Counted from the stretch's first letter, positions 18,697 to 27,350 are shown. The stretch: DNA of 64,000 nucleotides from Streptomyces sp. ASQP_92 (GCF_025399895.1 NZ_JAODUA010000002.1:310001-374000); one strand, 5' to 3'. Notes: generated from the letters alone by a model not told the origin. Numbers and translations are program-made.

Positions 18697-18891
18697 ATGC
18701 GGATCAGCATCGACAAGGACGTCTGCATCGGCGCGGGACAGTGCGCGCTGACCGCGCCCGCCGTCTTCACCCAGGACGACGACGGGTTCAGTGAACTGCT
18801 GCCCGGCCGGGAGGACGGAGCGGGCGATCCCCTCGTCCGCGAAGCCGCCCGCGCCTGCCCCGTAGGGGCCGTCACCGTGCACGACCGGTGA
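18697..18891 (+). CDS. 3Fe-4S ferredoxin, partner of the P450
   Basis: The 64-residue protein has cysteines at 10, 16 and 54 in the pattern C-x5-C...C-P, which ligates a single 3Fe-4S cluster. The alanine at position 13 takes the place of a fourth Cys. This is the small ferredoxin that donates electrons to soluble actinobacterial P450s. It starts at ATG 18697 after AAGGAAAGGAG and lies 31 bases behind the P450 stop, so the two are probably one transcript. Confidence 0.92.
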   Translation: MRISIDKDVCIGAGQCALTAPAVFTQDDDGFSELLPGREDGAGDPLVREAARACPVGAVTVHDR

Positions 18892-18930
18892 GGCGACCGG
18901 CGATACGCCCGGCGAAACGTCCGGTTCCGG

Positions 18931-19503
18931 TCAGTCCTCGGAGCCGGTGATCAGACGCTGCACAGCCGGCGCGTAGAGATCCGCCAGCCGCTCGGGCGTG
19001 GCGCGCTCCCCGGCGCCCGGCCGGTGCAGACTGAGCGTCGCACCCAGCCCCAGCAGCAGACCGGCGATCAACTCGGCCCTCAACTCGCTGTCCCCACCCC
19101 GCAGTTGACCGGCCAGTCGGGACGTGACCTGCTCGCGGAACCGCTCCCGCAGCAGCGTCCGTTCGTCCATGTTGCCCAGTGAGAAGACCGCCCGCAGCAG
19201 CGGATCCCCCTGGTCCTCGCGCCGCATCCGCACCAACGTCAGGACCAGGTGCCGCCCCAGATCCTCCAGGGGCGCCGCGAACAGAGCGTCGGCGGCGGGC
19301 CCGAAGTCCGCGACCATGTGGAACAGGCGCTCCTTGCTGCCGAACCGCTTGACGATGAGCGAGGCGCTCACCCCCGCGTCGGCGGCGATCGAGCGCATCG
19401 TCACCTCCGCGTAGGGGCGCAGCGTGAACGCCCGCCGCGCCGCCCGCACGATCGCGTCCCGGCCCGTCCCGGTGTCGGCAGCAGCGGCCCGCCGCTCCGT
19501 CAT
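18931..19503 (-). CDS. TetR-family regulator, coupled to the MFS exporter gene
   Basis: The 190-residue protein has a TetR helix-turn-helix at about 36-58 (MRSIAADAGVSASLIVKRFG; note LIVKRFG in place of the usual LYxYF) and an alpha-helical ligand domain. Its ATG overlaps the stop of the exporter gene in ATGA (19500-19503), so it is the second gene of that operon and probably represses it. The perfect 13-bp inverted repeat at 21001-21051 upstream of the operon is the first candidate operator. The ligand is unknown and may be a substrate of the exporter. Confidence 0.9.
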   Translation of the reverse strand: MTERRAAAADTGTGRDAIVRAARRAFTLRPYAEVTMRSIAADAGVSASLIVKRFGSKERLFHMVADFGPAADALFAAPLEDLGRHLVLTLVRMRREDQGDPLLRAVFSLGNMDERTLLRERFREQVTSRLAGQLRGGDSELRAELIAGLLLGLGATLSLHRPGAGERATPERLADLYAPAVQRLITGSED

Positions 19504-20975
19504 GCGCTCTCCTCGGCCGTCGTACGCCCCGTCGCGCTCCCCGCGCCGTCCCACCCGACGCTACCGGTGCCGGACGCCGTACCGCCCGGCAGACACAGGG
19601 TCGCGGCGAGTGCGGCAAGGGCCGCGCCCCCCGCGATCAGGAACACCAGAAGGTAGGCGTGCAGGGTCGGGGCGGTGTGGCCGCCGGCCCGGAAGGTGAT
19701 GTTGGCGAGCACCGCGGCGACCACCGCGCTGCAACAGGCCTGGCCGACCGAGCGCATCAGCGTGTTGAGCCCGTTGGCCGCGCCCGTCTCGCTCACCGGC
19801 ACCGCGCGCATCACCAGGGCGGGCAGCGCCGAATACGCGATCGCGGTGCCGCAGGCCACCACCGTGGCCCCCGCGATGATCAGGGGAAGGCTGTGGCTGG
19901 TGAAGAAACGCACCCCGTATCCCACCACCATGATGGCCGCGGCGAGCGCGAGCGCCGTCTTCGGGCCGTACTTCGCGGAGATCTTGGCCGACACGGGGGA
20001 GAGCGCCACCATCGCGAGCCCGCCCGGCAGCAGACACAGCCCGCTGACCACGATGGAGGCGCCGAGCCCGTACCCGGTGGCCCTGGGCTCCTGCACCATC
20101 TGCGCGGTGACCAGCGAGTTCGCGTAGAAGGCGAACCCGATCAGGAGGGCCGCCACATTGGTGAGCAGCACCGCGGGCCGCGCCGAGACGCGCAGGTCCA
20201 CGAGGGGGGAGCGGGTGCGCAGTTCGTAGGCGCCCCACAGCGGCCAGATCACCACGGCCGCGCCGAGCAGGCCGAGGGTGCGCGGCGAGGTCCAGCCCCA
20301 GTCGGCGCCCTGAGTGATGGCGAGCAGCACCGAGACCAGCGCCGCCGACAGACCGAGGGCGCCCACCGCGTCGAACCGCCCGCGCGAGCGCAGCGGCGAC
20401 TCGGGCACGCACCACAGCACCAAGGCGATGTCGAGGACCCCCAGAGCCGCCGACGCCCAGAACATGGTGTGCCAGTCGAAGTGCTCCACGACCAGGGCCG
20501 CGACGGGCAGACCGACCGCCGCGCCGATGCCCAGGGTCGAACTCATCAGGGCCACCGACGACAGGACCTTCGCGGGCGGCAGTTCGTCCCGCATGATGCT
20601 GATGCCGAGGGGGATCACCGCGAGCGCGGCGCCCTGAAGGGCGCGGCCGGCGATCAGCACGCCGATGTGGGAGCTCACCGCGCACATCACCGACCCGGCC
20701 GTCAGCACCCCGAGCGAGCCGACCAGGAGCCGCCGCTTGCCGTACATGTCCCCGGCCCGGCCGAGCACCGGCGTGAAGACCGCCCCGGTCAGCAGCGTGA
20801 CCGTGACCAGCCAGCTCGCCGCGGCCGGAGTGCTGCCGGTCAGCGCCGGGACATGGGGAAGCAACGGCACCACCAGCGTCTGCATGACGGCCACGACGAC
20901 ACCGCAGAACGCGAGGACCCCGACGAAGAAACGGGGGCGCGGCGGGTCGGCGGCCAGGGGTATCGCTGGGGACAT
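19500..20975 (-). CDS. MFS multidrug exporter, DHA2 (14-helix) type
   Basis: The 491-residue protein has about 14 hydrophobic helices. The motif A segment is GRAGDMYGKRRLL after helix 2, and motif C-like GIGAAVGLPVAALV occurs in helix 5. These features place it among proton-driven drug exporters of the DHA2 family in the cytoplasmic membrane. The start is ATG 20975; in-frame upstream extensions run into the inverted-repeat region. The coupled TetR gene suggests drug-inducible efflux. The substrate cannot be read from sequence. Confidence 0.9.
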   Translation of the reverse strand: MSPAIPLAADPPRPRFFVGVLAFCGVVVAVMQTLVVPLLPHVPALTGSTPAAASWLVTVTLLTGAVFTPVLGRAGDMYGKRRLLVGSLGVLTAGSVMCAVSSHIGVLIAGRALQGAALAVIPLGISIMRDELPPAKVLSSVALMSSTLGIGAAVGLPVAALVVEHFDWHTMFWASAALGVLDIALVLWCVPESPLRSRGRFDAVGALGLSAALVSVLLAITQGADWGWTSPRTLGLLGAAVVIWPLWGAYELRTRSPLVDLRVSARPAVLLTNVAALLIGFAFYANSLVTAQMVQEPRATGYGLGASIVVSGLCLLPGGLAMVALSPVSAKISAKYGPKTALALAAAIMVVGYGVRFFTSHSLPLIIAGATVVACGTAIAYSALPALVMRAVPVSETGAANGLNTLMRSVGQACCSAVVAAVLANITFRAGGHTAPTLHAYLLVFLIAGGAALAALAATLCLPGGTASGTGSVGWDGAGSATGRTTAEESA

Positions 20976-21000
20976 GGCTCTCCGTACGAGTGCGACGCGG

Positions 21001-21051
21001 GCAGGGGTGCACATGTGTTCACCCCCAGGGTAAACGCTTGTGCACCCCTGC
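21001..21051. promoter_or_regulatory. Perfect 13-bp inverted repeat, candidate TetR operator
   Basis: GCAGGGGTGCACA (21001-21013) is exactly complemented by TGTGCACCCCTGC (21039-21051), with a 25-base spacer. A partial third copy, TGTTCACCCCC, lies inside the spacer. The site is 26-76 bases upstream of the MFS-TetR operon start. It could also act as a terminator hairpin for the peptidase gene that ends at 21085 on the same strand, but the spacing of about 38 bases between arm centres suits two bound repressor dimers. Confidence 0.65.
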
Positions 21052-21084
21052 CGGTCCGCCTCCGCCGGGGTTTTCCGCCCCGCG

Positions 21085-22620
21085 TCAGCCGCGTGCGGCC
21101 GGCTCGGGCAGCGGCACGCCCGGGCAGGTGCTGTCCCGGTCCGGCAGAGCCCCGTCCAGGAGGTACTTCTCGACATGGGCGTCCGCACACGCGTTGCCCG
21201 TCTGGAACTGGCCGTGGTCACCGTCGTCCACGGTGATCAGACGCGAGCCCGCGAAGTTCCGGTGGACGCGCAGCGCGCCCTCGTAATAAGTCGCCGGATC
21301 CAGCGTCGAGTTGAGCATCAGCACCGGCGGAAGCCCCTTGCCGGTCACCTCGATCCGCGGCGCGTGCGTGCCCGGCCAGTTCGCGCAGATCGCCGCGAAC
21401 GTCAACTCCCGTGCTCCCGCAAGGGGGTTGACGCGGGTCGCCTCGGCACTCTTGTCGATCCAGTAGCGGCTGTCGCGCTTCCACGGCGTGTCGCCGCAGG
21501 TGACCGCGAAAAAGTCGGCGAAGTAAGGGGCACTCATGATCGGCTGCAAATCGTCGACGGCGTCCCTCTTCGCCTCCTCGGACGCGCCCTCGGGGTTCTC
21601 CAGCAGACCCATCATCGCGGCGAAGCGCGGGAAACCCTGGCGGGCGCTGTACACCGAACCCGTCGCGGCTGCGTCCAGATGGTTGGGTGTGATGCGGGTG
21701 CCTTCGAGGTCGAGCGGATGGTCGCGCAGCGCGGCCCGCAACCGCTCGTAGGACGCCTTGGCCTCGGCGGGGGTGCGGCCCTGGTGATAGGTCGCGTCGT
21801 TCTTCGCCAGCCACGGCAGGAAGTCGTGCTCGAACCGGCGCTGGAAGCTCAGCGGCTGGTGCACCATGTACGACTCCCAGCCGCGTGTGAGGTCCACCGT
21901 GCTGTCCAGCACGACCCGCTCCACCCGGCGCGGGAACTCGGTCGCGTAGTACGCCCCGAGGACGGTGGCGTAGGACGGCCCGTAGTAGGAGATCTTGTCC
22001 ACGCCGAGCAGCGAGCGGTACAGATCCATGTCGTGCACCGCCTGGTCGGAGGTGATGTACGGCAGCATCCCGCCCGAACGGCGCTCGCACTGCGCCACGA
22101 AGTCACGGGCCCGGTCGAACGTGGCACGGATCGCCGGCTCCGAGCGGTCCCGCAGATCGCCGCTGGTGAAGAACGCGTCCACCGTGGCCTGGTCCGAGCA
22201 GACCACGTTGGTGCTCGCCCCGACGCCCCGCTGGTCGAAGCCGACGACGTCGTAGGCGGCCGCGATGCCGGGGCTCTGGCGGGCCAGGTTCGCCGGGCGC
22301 TTGTACCCGGACGAACCGGGCCCGCCCGCCGCCATCATGAGCACGCCCCGCTTCTTGGCCGGGTCGGTCGCCCGGTGCCGCGACACCTGGATGCTGAGGC
22401 TGGGCCCGGCGCCCGGGTGGTACCAGTCCCGGGGCACGGCCATCGTGGCGCACTCCAGGGTGTCGGACACGCACGGCTGCCAGTCGAGGTGCTGAAGGCG
22501 GTAGCGGTCGGGCACGGACGGCGCGGCGGCGCTCGCCGCCGTGCCCGGCAGGGCCGCGGCGGCCAGCAGCCCGCACGCGACGGCCACGGCCCATCGGGCC
22601 GGTTTCCTGAGCAACTGCAT
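21085..22620 (-). CDS. Secreted tripeptidyl aminopeptidase-type alpha/beta hydrolase
   Basis: The 511-residue protein has a Sec signal (cleavage near A31-A33) and the fold of Streptomyces Tap/SlpD proteases. The oxyanion region is AAGGPGSSG (97-105). The nucleophile elbow is YYGPSYAT with Ser216, the acid Asp441 (STLDP) and the base His469 (DGDHGQF). The elbow is G-P-S-Y-A rather than G-x-S-x-G. The C-terminal TAP-like cap includes C476 and C501 near the end. It should remove tripeptides from extracellular peptides. The start is ATG 22620. A short inverted repeat lies 40 bases upstream. Confidence 0.9.
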   Translation of the reverse strand: MQLLRKPARWAVAVACGLLAAAALPGTAASAAAPSVPDRYRLQHLDWQPCVSDTLECATMAVPRDWYHPGAGPSLSIQVSRHRATDPAKKRGVLMMAAGGPGSSGYKRPANLARQSPGIAAAYDVVGFDQRGVGASTNVVCSDQATVDAFFTSGDLRDRSEPAIRATFDRARDFVAQCERRSGGMLPYITSDQAVHDMDLYRSLLGVDKISYYGPSYATVLGAYYATEFPRRVERVVLDSTVDLTRGWESYMVHQPLSFQRRFEHDFLPWLAKNDATYHQGRTPAEAKASYERLRAALRDHPLDLEGTRITPNHLDAAATGSVYSARQGFPRFAAMMGLLENPEGASEEAKRDAVDDLQPIMSAPYFADFFAVTCGDTPWKRDSRYWIDKSAEATRVNPLAGARELTFAAICANWPGTHAPRIEVTGKGLPPVLMLNSTLDPATYYEGALRVHRNFAGSRLITVDDGDHGQFQTGNACADAHVEKYLLDGALPDRDSTCPGVPLPEPAARG

Positions 22621-22659
22621 TGATCTGTCTCCCCGTTGGGATCGTTCTCCCGGTGCTGC

Positions 22660-22674
22660 ATCGGTCGCACCGAT
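22660..22674. promoter_or_regulatory. ATCGGT-3-ACCGAT inverted repeat upstream of the peptidase gene
   Basis: Six-base arms flank CGC (ATCGGTCGCACCGAT). It lies 40 bases before the peptidase start. Binding by a regulator is inferred only from symmetry and position. Confidence 0.35.
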
Positions 22675-22710
22675 CGTCCACCGTCCACACCCCCCTCTCG
22701 ATCCCGCCAC

Positions 22711-22752
22711 CACCCCGATCGGGGGTGGCACGAATGCCACCTCGACGGTGGC
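22711..22752 (-). terminator. Two consecutive hairpins downstream of the TenA-like gene
   Basis: CACCCC-GATC-GGGGTG-type pairing (22711-22727, core palindrome CCCCGATCGGGG at 22713-22724) is followed by GCCACC-TCGAC-GGTGGC (22736-22752). They lie 60-100 bases beyond the TenA-like stop on its strand and probably end that transcript. Confidence 0.55.
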
Positions 22753-22810
22753 CCAGGGGTGACTACGCGCGGCCCTGCCACGCCACCCACCACCCCCGCC
22801 CGCAAGCCCG

Positions 22811-23479
22811 TCAGGCCGCGAGCGTGTTCCAGAACATCGACTCGTACCTCTGGAGCAGGCGGCCGTAGTGCGCACCGGCGCCCACGCCCTCGCCGTGTTC
22901 GTCGTCCGAGCCGGTGGCGACCGCCGCCACCGCCCAGCGCGCCGGCTCCGGGGACGGCGTCGCGAAGAAGTCGAAGAAGCCGCACGCCTCGTCGTCGAAG
23001 CCGTACCGGGCGCGCAGCGCCGCGGCCAGCCGGGAGCAATAACCGCCCCACGCGGCGAAGTTGGTGGTCAGCGCGAGCGCCACGCTCGGCGGCTCCCCGT
23101 TCAGCGCCAGCCACGCCACATACGCCGGGTAGGCCTGACAGCCCGCCTTCGGCCGGTACTGCCCGACGGTCTCGGGGGTGAGCCCACAGGCGCTCTCGTA
23201 CGCCCCGAGCCGAGCGAGCGCCAGCGTCTCGCCCTCGGCGAGCAGGGTGAAGAACTCCGCGCACGCCGTGCCCCTGCCCGAGCGTTCGGCCAGGTGCGTG
23301 AAGGCGCGGCGGTCGGCGGCGAGGATGTGGCGCTGTTCCAGGGCGAGTCCGGCGAGCGCGGACCGCGGCGCCGTGCCGGCCTCGACGAGCGGCACGAGGC
23401 GGTTGTCGTCCGCCGAAGGGGCGAGTTCCGCGGACGTCGCCGCGATGATCTCCTGGGCCGAACGCGTCTGACGAGTCAT
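22811..23479 (-). CDS. TenA/PqqC-family helical protein
   Basis: The 222-residue protein is all-helical and resembles the TenA/THI-4/PQQC family: LEQRHILAADRRAFTHLAER, a central F-F-x-x-L-A-E-G-E segment, YPAYVAWLAL and ANFAAWG-like TTNFAAWGGYCSRL. TenA proteins hydrolyse aminopyrimidines in thiamin salvage. The family also contains oxidases and proteins of unknown role. The nucleophilic cysteine of true TenA is not securely identifiable, so thiaminase activity is uncertain. The start is ATG 23479 after GAAGAGGG. No thiamin gene or TPP riboswitch is adjacent. Confidence 0.75.
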   Translation of the reverse strand: MTRQTRSAQEIIAATSAELAPSADDNRLVPLVEAGTAPRSALAGLALEQRHILAADRRAFTHLAERSGRGTACAEFFTLLAEGETLALARLGAYESACGLTPETVGQYRPKAGCQAYPAYVAWLALNGEPPSVALALTTNFAAWGGYCSRLAAALRARYGFDDEACGFFDFFATPSPEPARWAVAAVATGSDDEHGEGVGAGAHYGRLLQRYESMFWNTLAA

Positions 23480-23655
23480 GAGGGACCCTCTTCGCAGGTC
23501 TGGCGATGCGGTCCCGGCCAGCGTCTCATGTGAGCCGCCCACCATCTGACGGTTCGTCGGTGGGGCCCCTGGCCCCTCTGGCCCCCGAGGACGCCGGATG
23601 TCAACTGCCCGGCGGGAACGGCTGACCTGTCATCAGGCGTGCCTCATCTGCCTTG

Positions 23656-23690
23656 CGTCATCCGTCATCCGTCATTCGTCATTCGTCATC
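23656..23690. repeat. Five tandem heptamers CGTCAT(C/T)
   Basis: The units at 23656, 23663, 23670, 23677 and 23684 read CGTCATC, CGTCATC, CGTCATT, CGTCATT and CGTCATC. On the minus strand this is ATGACGG/ATGACGA repeated, placing an ATGA in successive frames. The stop codon of the GT-C-like gene (23686-23688) lies in the last unit. It is a simple-sequence tract that could vary in copy number. Confidence 0.85.
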
Positions 23691-24825
23691 CGGCGACGGA
23701 CGGAGCGCGCTGCCTTCGTCTGCGGTCGCGGGTCCTGTCCCGCTGCGGCCACAGCAGGACGTACGCCGTGGAGACGAGTACGAAGGCCAGCCGGATGAGG
23801 CCCCGCGCCGCGTCGTCCGGCACCACGAACACGCTCCCGTACAACGTCAGGAGGGCCAGCCAGCTCCACCACGGGACCAGCCTGCGCTGCCCGATCACAT
23901 CCCAGAGCAGGGTGCCGAGCAGCACGGACGCCGTGTAGTACGTGTAGACGCTGGGGTCCAGGACGATCCGCGCGTTCGCACCGAGCAGCACCACCGCCGC
24001 CCAGCGCCCCCGCCACACCGCGACCGCCCCGAGGAGCAGGCCGAGCGCCGCCTGGGCGGGCCGGTCCCAGCCCGGTGTCTCCGCGTCGGCCACCCCCAGC
24101 CAGCGCAGCGCGGACGCGGGCTGGTTGGGTATCGCGAAACCGGCGGCCGACATCGAGTGCGGGTTGCTGAGGAAGAACGGTGCCCAGGCGACGGCGAGCA
24201 CCGCGGCGCACCACAGGGCCGCCCGCAGCCACTGGTTGCGTGGCAGGGCGAAGAGCAGCGCGGCGAACGTCACCGCCGTCGGTTTCGAATCCATCGCGAG
24301 CGCCAGCCACACCCCGGTGCCCACCGCGCTGTTCCGGGTCACCGAGCGCACCGCGAGCGCGGTGAAGAACAGGGCGAGGACGTCGTCGAGGTGGCCGAAG
24401 CGCACCGACACCTCGATCCACATGGGGATGAAGGCGAGCCCCGCGATCAGGACCCGCTGCCGCAGCCGCTGGTGGTTGGTGCCGGTGCCCAGGAAGTACC
24501 AGGCGGCGCTGCGCCCGGCGAGCACCACGATCACCAGGCCCAGCACCGACATCAGGAGCGCCGCGAGGAACTGGCCGGTCCGGTCGGGGAACGGGTTGAA
24601 CAGTCCCGCCGTCAGGAAGCTGACCGGGCCCATCTGGAGCTCGGGGTGGTGGGCGTAGAGGTTGAGCCCTCCGGTGCCGTCGCCGGAGGGCCCCTGGTAG
24701 ATGAGCTCGCCGCCGGCCCGCAGATAGTGCCAGGAAAAGCCGCCGTTGGGCTCCACCACCGCGAACCAGAGCGCGGTCCAGACGGAGAGCAGGATCAGAT
24801 GCATCCTCTGACTGATGGCCGGCAC
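23686..24825 (-). CDS. Multi-pass membrane protein, GT-C glycosyltransferase-like
   Basis: The 379-residue protein has about nine membrane helices. It resembles polyprenyl-phosphate-sugar-dependent (GT87-type) mannosyltransferases: an aromatic extracytoplasmic loop after helix 1 (FSWHYLRAGGELIYQG) with acidic residues, RFGHLDDVLALFF (H-L-D-D), and DSKPTAVTF. The start is GTG 24825, supported by CAGGAG eight bases upstream; ATG 24804 is an alternative. The acceptor is unknown. The stop falls in a heptamer repeat, so the extreme C-terminus (RDRTRDRRRRQR...) may vary between strains. It is divergent from the methyltransferase gene. Confidence 0.78.
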   Translation of the reverse strand: MPAISQRMHLILLSVWTALWFAVVEPNGGFSWHYLRAGGELIYQGPSGDGTGGLNLYAHHPELQMGPVSFLTAGLFNPFPDRTGQFLAALLMSVLGLVIVVLAGRSAAWYFLGTGTNHQRLRQRVLIAGLAFIPMWIEVSVRFGHLDDVLALFFTALAVRSVTRNSAVGTGVWLALAMDSKPTAVTFAALLFALPRNQWLRAALWCAAVLAVAWAPFFLSNPHSMSAAGFAIPNQPASALRWLGVADAETPGWDRPAQAALGLLLGAVAVWRGRWAAVVLLGANARIVLDPSVYTYYTASVLLGTLLWDVIGQRRLVPWWSWLALLTLYGSVFVVPDDAARGLIRLAFVLVSTAYVLLWPQRDRTRDRRRRQRAPSVAG

Positions 24826-24995
24826 GTGTGTTCAGCTCCTGTTTCCCTGCCCGATGCGAATGGCGTTCCGTGGAGCGCGCGGGGGCCCCGGGGAAAGATG
24901 TCATGGGGCGCCGGTTCGTTCTCACACGGGTCCACATGTGCCGCTCGCCACACGCCGCCGGGCCCGTCCGGGCGGCCACTGCCATCATGAGGATC

Positions 24996-25796
24996 ATGAC
25001 CGAGGACAACGGATACCTCCTGGACAACCGGCGGGCCGAGGCGGGCGAGCGCTTCGAGGCACTCTCCGCGCTCTTCGACGGCTCGACGTTCCGCCGCTTC
25101 GACGCCCTGGGCCTGGGCTCCGGGCAGCAGGTGTGGGAGGTGGGCGCCGGAGGCCCGTCCGTACCGCTCGGACTGGCCCGGCGGGTGGGGCCCGAAGGGC
25201 GGGTCCTCGCCACCGATCTCGACACCGGATGGTTCGGCGGGGTCGCGCTGCCGGGCTGTGTCGAGGTGCGGCGGCACGACGTCGGCCGGGACGAGGCGCC
25301 GTCGGGCACCTTCGACTTCGTCCACGCGCGTCTGGTCCTGGTCCACGTCGGCGACCGGGACCGCGCCCTGCGCACGATGTTCGCGGCGCTGCGCCCCGGC
25401 GGCGTCCTGTTCGTCGAGGACGCCGATCCCGCGCTCCAGCCGCTGCTCTGCCCCGACGAGTACGGCCCCGAACAGGAACGCGCCAACCGGCTGCGCCGGG
25501 GCTTCAGGGAACTCCTCGCCGAACGCGGCGCCGATCTGTCCTACGGCCGCAAACTCCCGCGCCTGCTGCGGGAGTTGGGCCTGGAGGGGGTGGAAGCCGA
25601 TGCGTACTTCCCGGTCACCTCGCCCGCCGGCGCGGTCCTTGAGGCCGCGACCGTGCGCCAGGTCAGGGACCAACTCGTCGAACGGGGACTGGCGGACGAC
25701 GAGGAGATCGAGCGTCATCTGGCGAGCGTCGCCGCGGGCCGCCTCGATCTGGCGACCTCGCCGATGATCTCCGCCTGGGGCCGCCGCCCGAGCTGA
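24996..25796 (+). CDS. SAM-dependent methyltransferase (class I)
   Basis: The 266-residue protein has the class I Rossmann motifs: motif I VWEVGAGGPSVPLGLA (about 46-61), acidic strand 2 end VLATDLD, motif post-I DFVHARLVLVHV, and LRPGGVLFVEDAD as motif III. It resembles the UbiE/MerR-associated group that methylates small molecules in the cytosol. I chose ATG 24996 (MTEDNGYLL); ATG 24987 is also in frame and neither has an ideal ribosome site. It converges on the tyrosinase gene with a hairpin between. The substrate is unknown. Confidence 0.87.
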   Translation: MTEDNGYLLDNRRAEAGERFEALSALFDGSTFRRFDALGLGSGQQVWEVGAGGPSVPLGLARRVGPEGRVLATDLDTGWFGGVALPGCVEVRRHDVGRDEAPSGTFDFVHARLVLVHVGDRDRALRTMFAALRPGGVLFVEDADPALQPLLCPDEYGPEQERANRLRRGFRELLAERGADLSYGRKLPRLLRELGLEGVEADAYFPVTSPAGAVLEAATVRQVRDQLVERGLADDEEIERHLASVAAGRLDLATSPMISAWGRRPS

Positions 25797-25799
25797 GCG

Positions 25800-25831
25800 A
25801 CGGCGGCCCGCACCGGCGGCTAGGCCGCCGT
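25800..25831. terminator. Hairpin between methyltransferase and melC2
   Basis: ACGGCGGCC (25800-25808) pairs with GGCCGCCGT (25823-25831) around a 14-base loop containing the melC2 stop codon. It lies between two convergent genes and can serve both. Confidence 0.6.
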
Positions 25832-26647
25832 GTCGTAGGTGTAGTAGCGGGTGTGGTCGAGCATGTCCGCCGGGGTCACGTTGTTCCACGGCCGCATCGT
25901 GTCGTGCAGGTCGACCACGTCCCGCGTCCCCGCCGCCGGGAGATACGGCGAGCGCGGGTGCCTGGCCTGCCACTGCGCCCAGAGCTTGTCGACGAACGCG
26001 TGATGCATCCAGAACACCGGGTCGTTGGGCGAGGCGCCGGTCGCCATCTGGCCGCCGACCCAGACATGGACGCGGTTGTGCAGGTTGACCCCGCGCCAGC
26101 CCTCCAGATGGTTGCGGAAGCCGTCGGAGGCACTGTTCCACGGCGCCATGTCGTACGTCGCCATCGCGAGGACACCGTCGACCTCGGCGCGGGTCGGCAA
26201 CTGGGCGACGGAGGTGCCGAGCGCGCGGCGCAGGTAAGTGCGGCCGTCCACACGGACGTTGACCGGCCAGTTGCCCGCCTCGTACGCGAACGGCCCGTCC
26301 ATCACCTGGCCGTCGCGGCTGCGTCCGGTGCCGCCGAGGAAGTCGGCCGCCCACAGCGTGGCGGCGGGGGTGCGGTCGACCGTCCAGTCCCAGTACGGCA
26401 CGCTGACCGACGCGTCGACCGTTTGCAGGGCCTGCTCGAACTCGATGAGGAATCTGCGGTGCCAGGGCAGGAAGGACGGCGAGCGGTGGCCGACCCGGTC
26501 GCCGGTGTCGGTGTCGCTCATGATGAAGGCGTTGTGGGTACGGACGAACGTGTCGTACCTTCCGTCGCGTTTGAGCTGGAGCAGTGCGTCGATGAGACGG
26601 CGCTTCTCGGGTGCGGTGAGGTCCGCCTGGTTCTTGCGAACGGCCAT
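25820..26647 (-). CDS. melC2: Tyrosinase (monophenol monooxygenase)
   Basis: The 275-residue protein is a type-3 copper tyrosinase. CuA ligands are H38, H54 and H63 (LPWHRRFL), and CuB ligands are H190, H194 and H216 (FWMHH). The numbering is as in the structurally known Streptomyces castaneoglobisporus enzyme. It oxidises tyrosine to dopaquinone for melanin. There is no signal peptide; secretion depends on the Tat signal of MelC1. The start is ATG 26647 after AGGAG. It follows melC1 after 79 bases, which is longer than usual but consistent with one operon. Confidence 0.97.
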   Translation of the reverse strand: MAVRKNQADLTAPEKRRLIDALLQLKRDGRYDTFVRTHNAFIMSDTDTGDRVGHRSPSFLPWHRRFLIEFEQALQTVDASVSVPYWDWTVDRTPAATLWAADFLGGTGRSRDGQVMDGPFAYEAGNWPVNVRVDGRTYLRRALGTSVAQLPTRAEVDGVLAMATYDMAPWNSASDGFRNHLEGWRGVNLHNRVHVWVGGQMATGASPNDPVFWMHHAFVDKLWAQWQARHPRSPYLPAAGTRDVVDLHDTMRPWNNVTPADMLDHTRYYTYDTAA

Positions 26648-26726
26648 GGCTGTGCTCCTGGTTGGGCTGAATGCGGGCGGGACGTCGTCGGCGTCCGGAC
26701 CGGGCGTACGGATCAGGGCGTCCGGA

Positions 26727-27116
26727 TCAGGCGAGCGGGACCAGGGCGGCGCCCTGGAGCTCGACCACGGCGGCACGCGCGACCGCGCGGGGCGTGGCGA
26801 ACGTCTCGTAATGGTTCACGACGCTGATCCAGGTGCCGTCGGCGTTTTGCATCACATGCAGATCCTGGCCGTCTATGCGCACGGAGTAGCCACCGCCGTG
26901 GTGCATGTGCCCGGCGCCGGGCAGGCCCTGTATGCGGCGCCCCTGGAAGACCTCGTCGAAGGCCTCGGACATGTCGTGCGCGGCACCCGGTGCGGGGCGG
27001 ACGCTCGTGGGGGCGGCTTGGGCGCTGCTCGCGAGGGCGAGTGCGGCGAGGGTGCCGGCGGTGACGCCGATGGCGTGGCGGCGGGTGGGTCGGGATGGTT
27101 CGGACGGTCGAGGCAT
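26727..27116 (-). CDS. melC1: Tyrosinase copper chaperone / Tat carrier
   Basis: The 129-residue protein has a twin-arginine signal (R12-R13 in [11 protein letters not shown], hydrophobic to about A34). A His-rich copper site follows, [10 protein letters not shown] (69-77), then the conserved NHYETFATP segment. Y103 is placed to insert into the tyrosinase active site, as the caddie tyrosine does in the known MelC1 complex. It delivers copper to MelC2 and carries the folded complex through the Tat pore. The start is ATG 27116. The upstream region holds several palindromes. Confidence 0.95.
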   Translation of the reverse strand: MPRPSEPSRPTRRHAIGVTAGTLAALALASSAQAAPTSVRPAPGAAHDMSEAFDEVFQGRRIQGLPGAGHMHHGGGYSVRIDGQDLHVMQNADGTWISVVNHYETFATPRAVARAAVVELQGAALVPLA

Positions 27117-27223
27117 CGCAATTCCCAGGGTGGCGCGGTCGGTTGGCGCACACGCGAGCACCGGGAAACAGTCGACCGACCTGATCACGGCCGTGCTGTC
27201 CGGTGAAGCGGTGCGCCCCCATG

Positions 27224-27235
27224 CCTACCGGTAGG
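27224..27235. promoter_or_regulatory. 12-bp palindrome CCTACCGGTAGG
   Basis: The palindrome is perfect and lies 108 bases upstream of melC1. It is a candidate repressor site for the mel operon. No regulator gene is adjacent. Confidence 0.4.
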
Positions 27236-27278
27236 GGTCGTCGCGCAAGAAGGGGCGGGCGATTGGTTGGCCGCTATG

Positions 27279-27290
27279 TGGACATGTCCA
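27279..27290. promoter_or_regulatory. 12-bp palindrome TGGACATGTCCA
   Basis: The palindrome is perfect. It lies 163 bases upstream of melC1 and 355 bases before the FAD hydroxylase start, in the AT-richer part of the gap. It could bind a dimeric regulator. Confidence 0.4.
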
Positions 27291-27350
27291 GATTCGAAGT
27301 GCAGTGTTCAACGACGGCGATCTTGTCGGCAGGGCCGTGCCAGACGGCCA

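Noticed and set aside
24815..25642. Alternative plus-strand frame overlapping the methyltransferase
   Set aside because: It is Arg/Gly-rich frame-shifted sequence with no motif. The +1 frame has full methyltransferase motifs.
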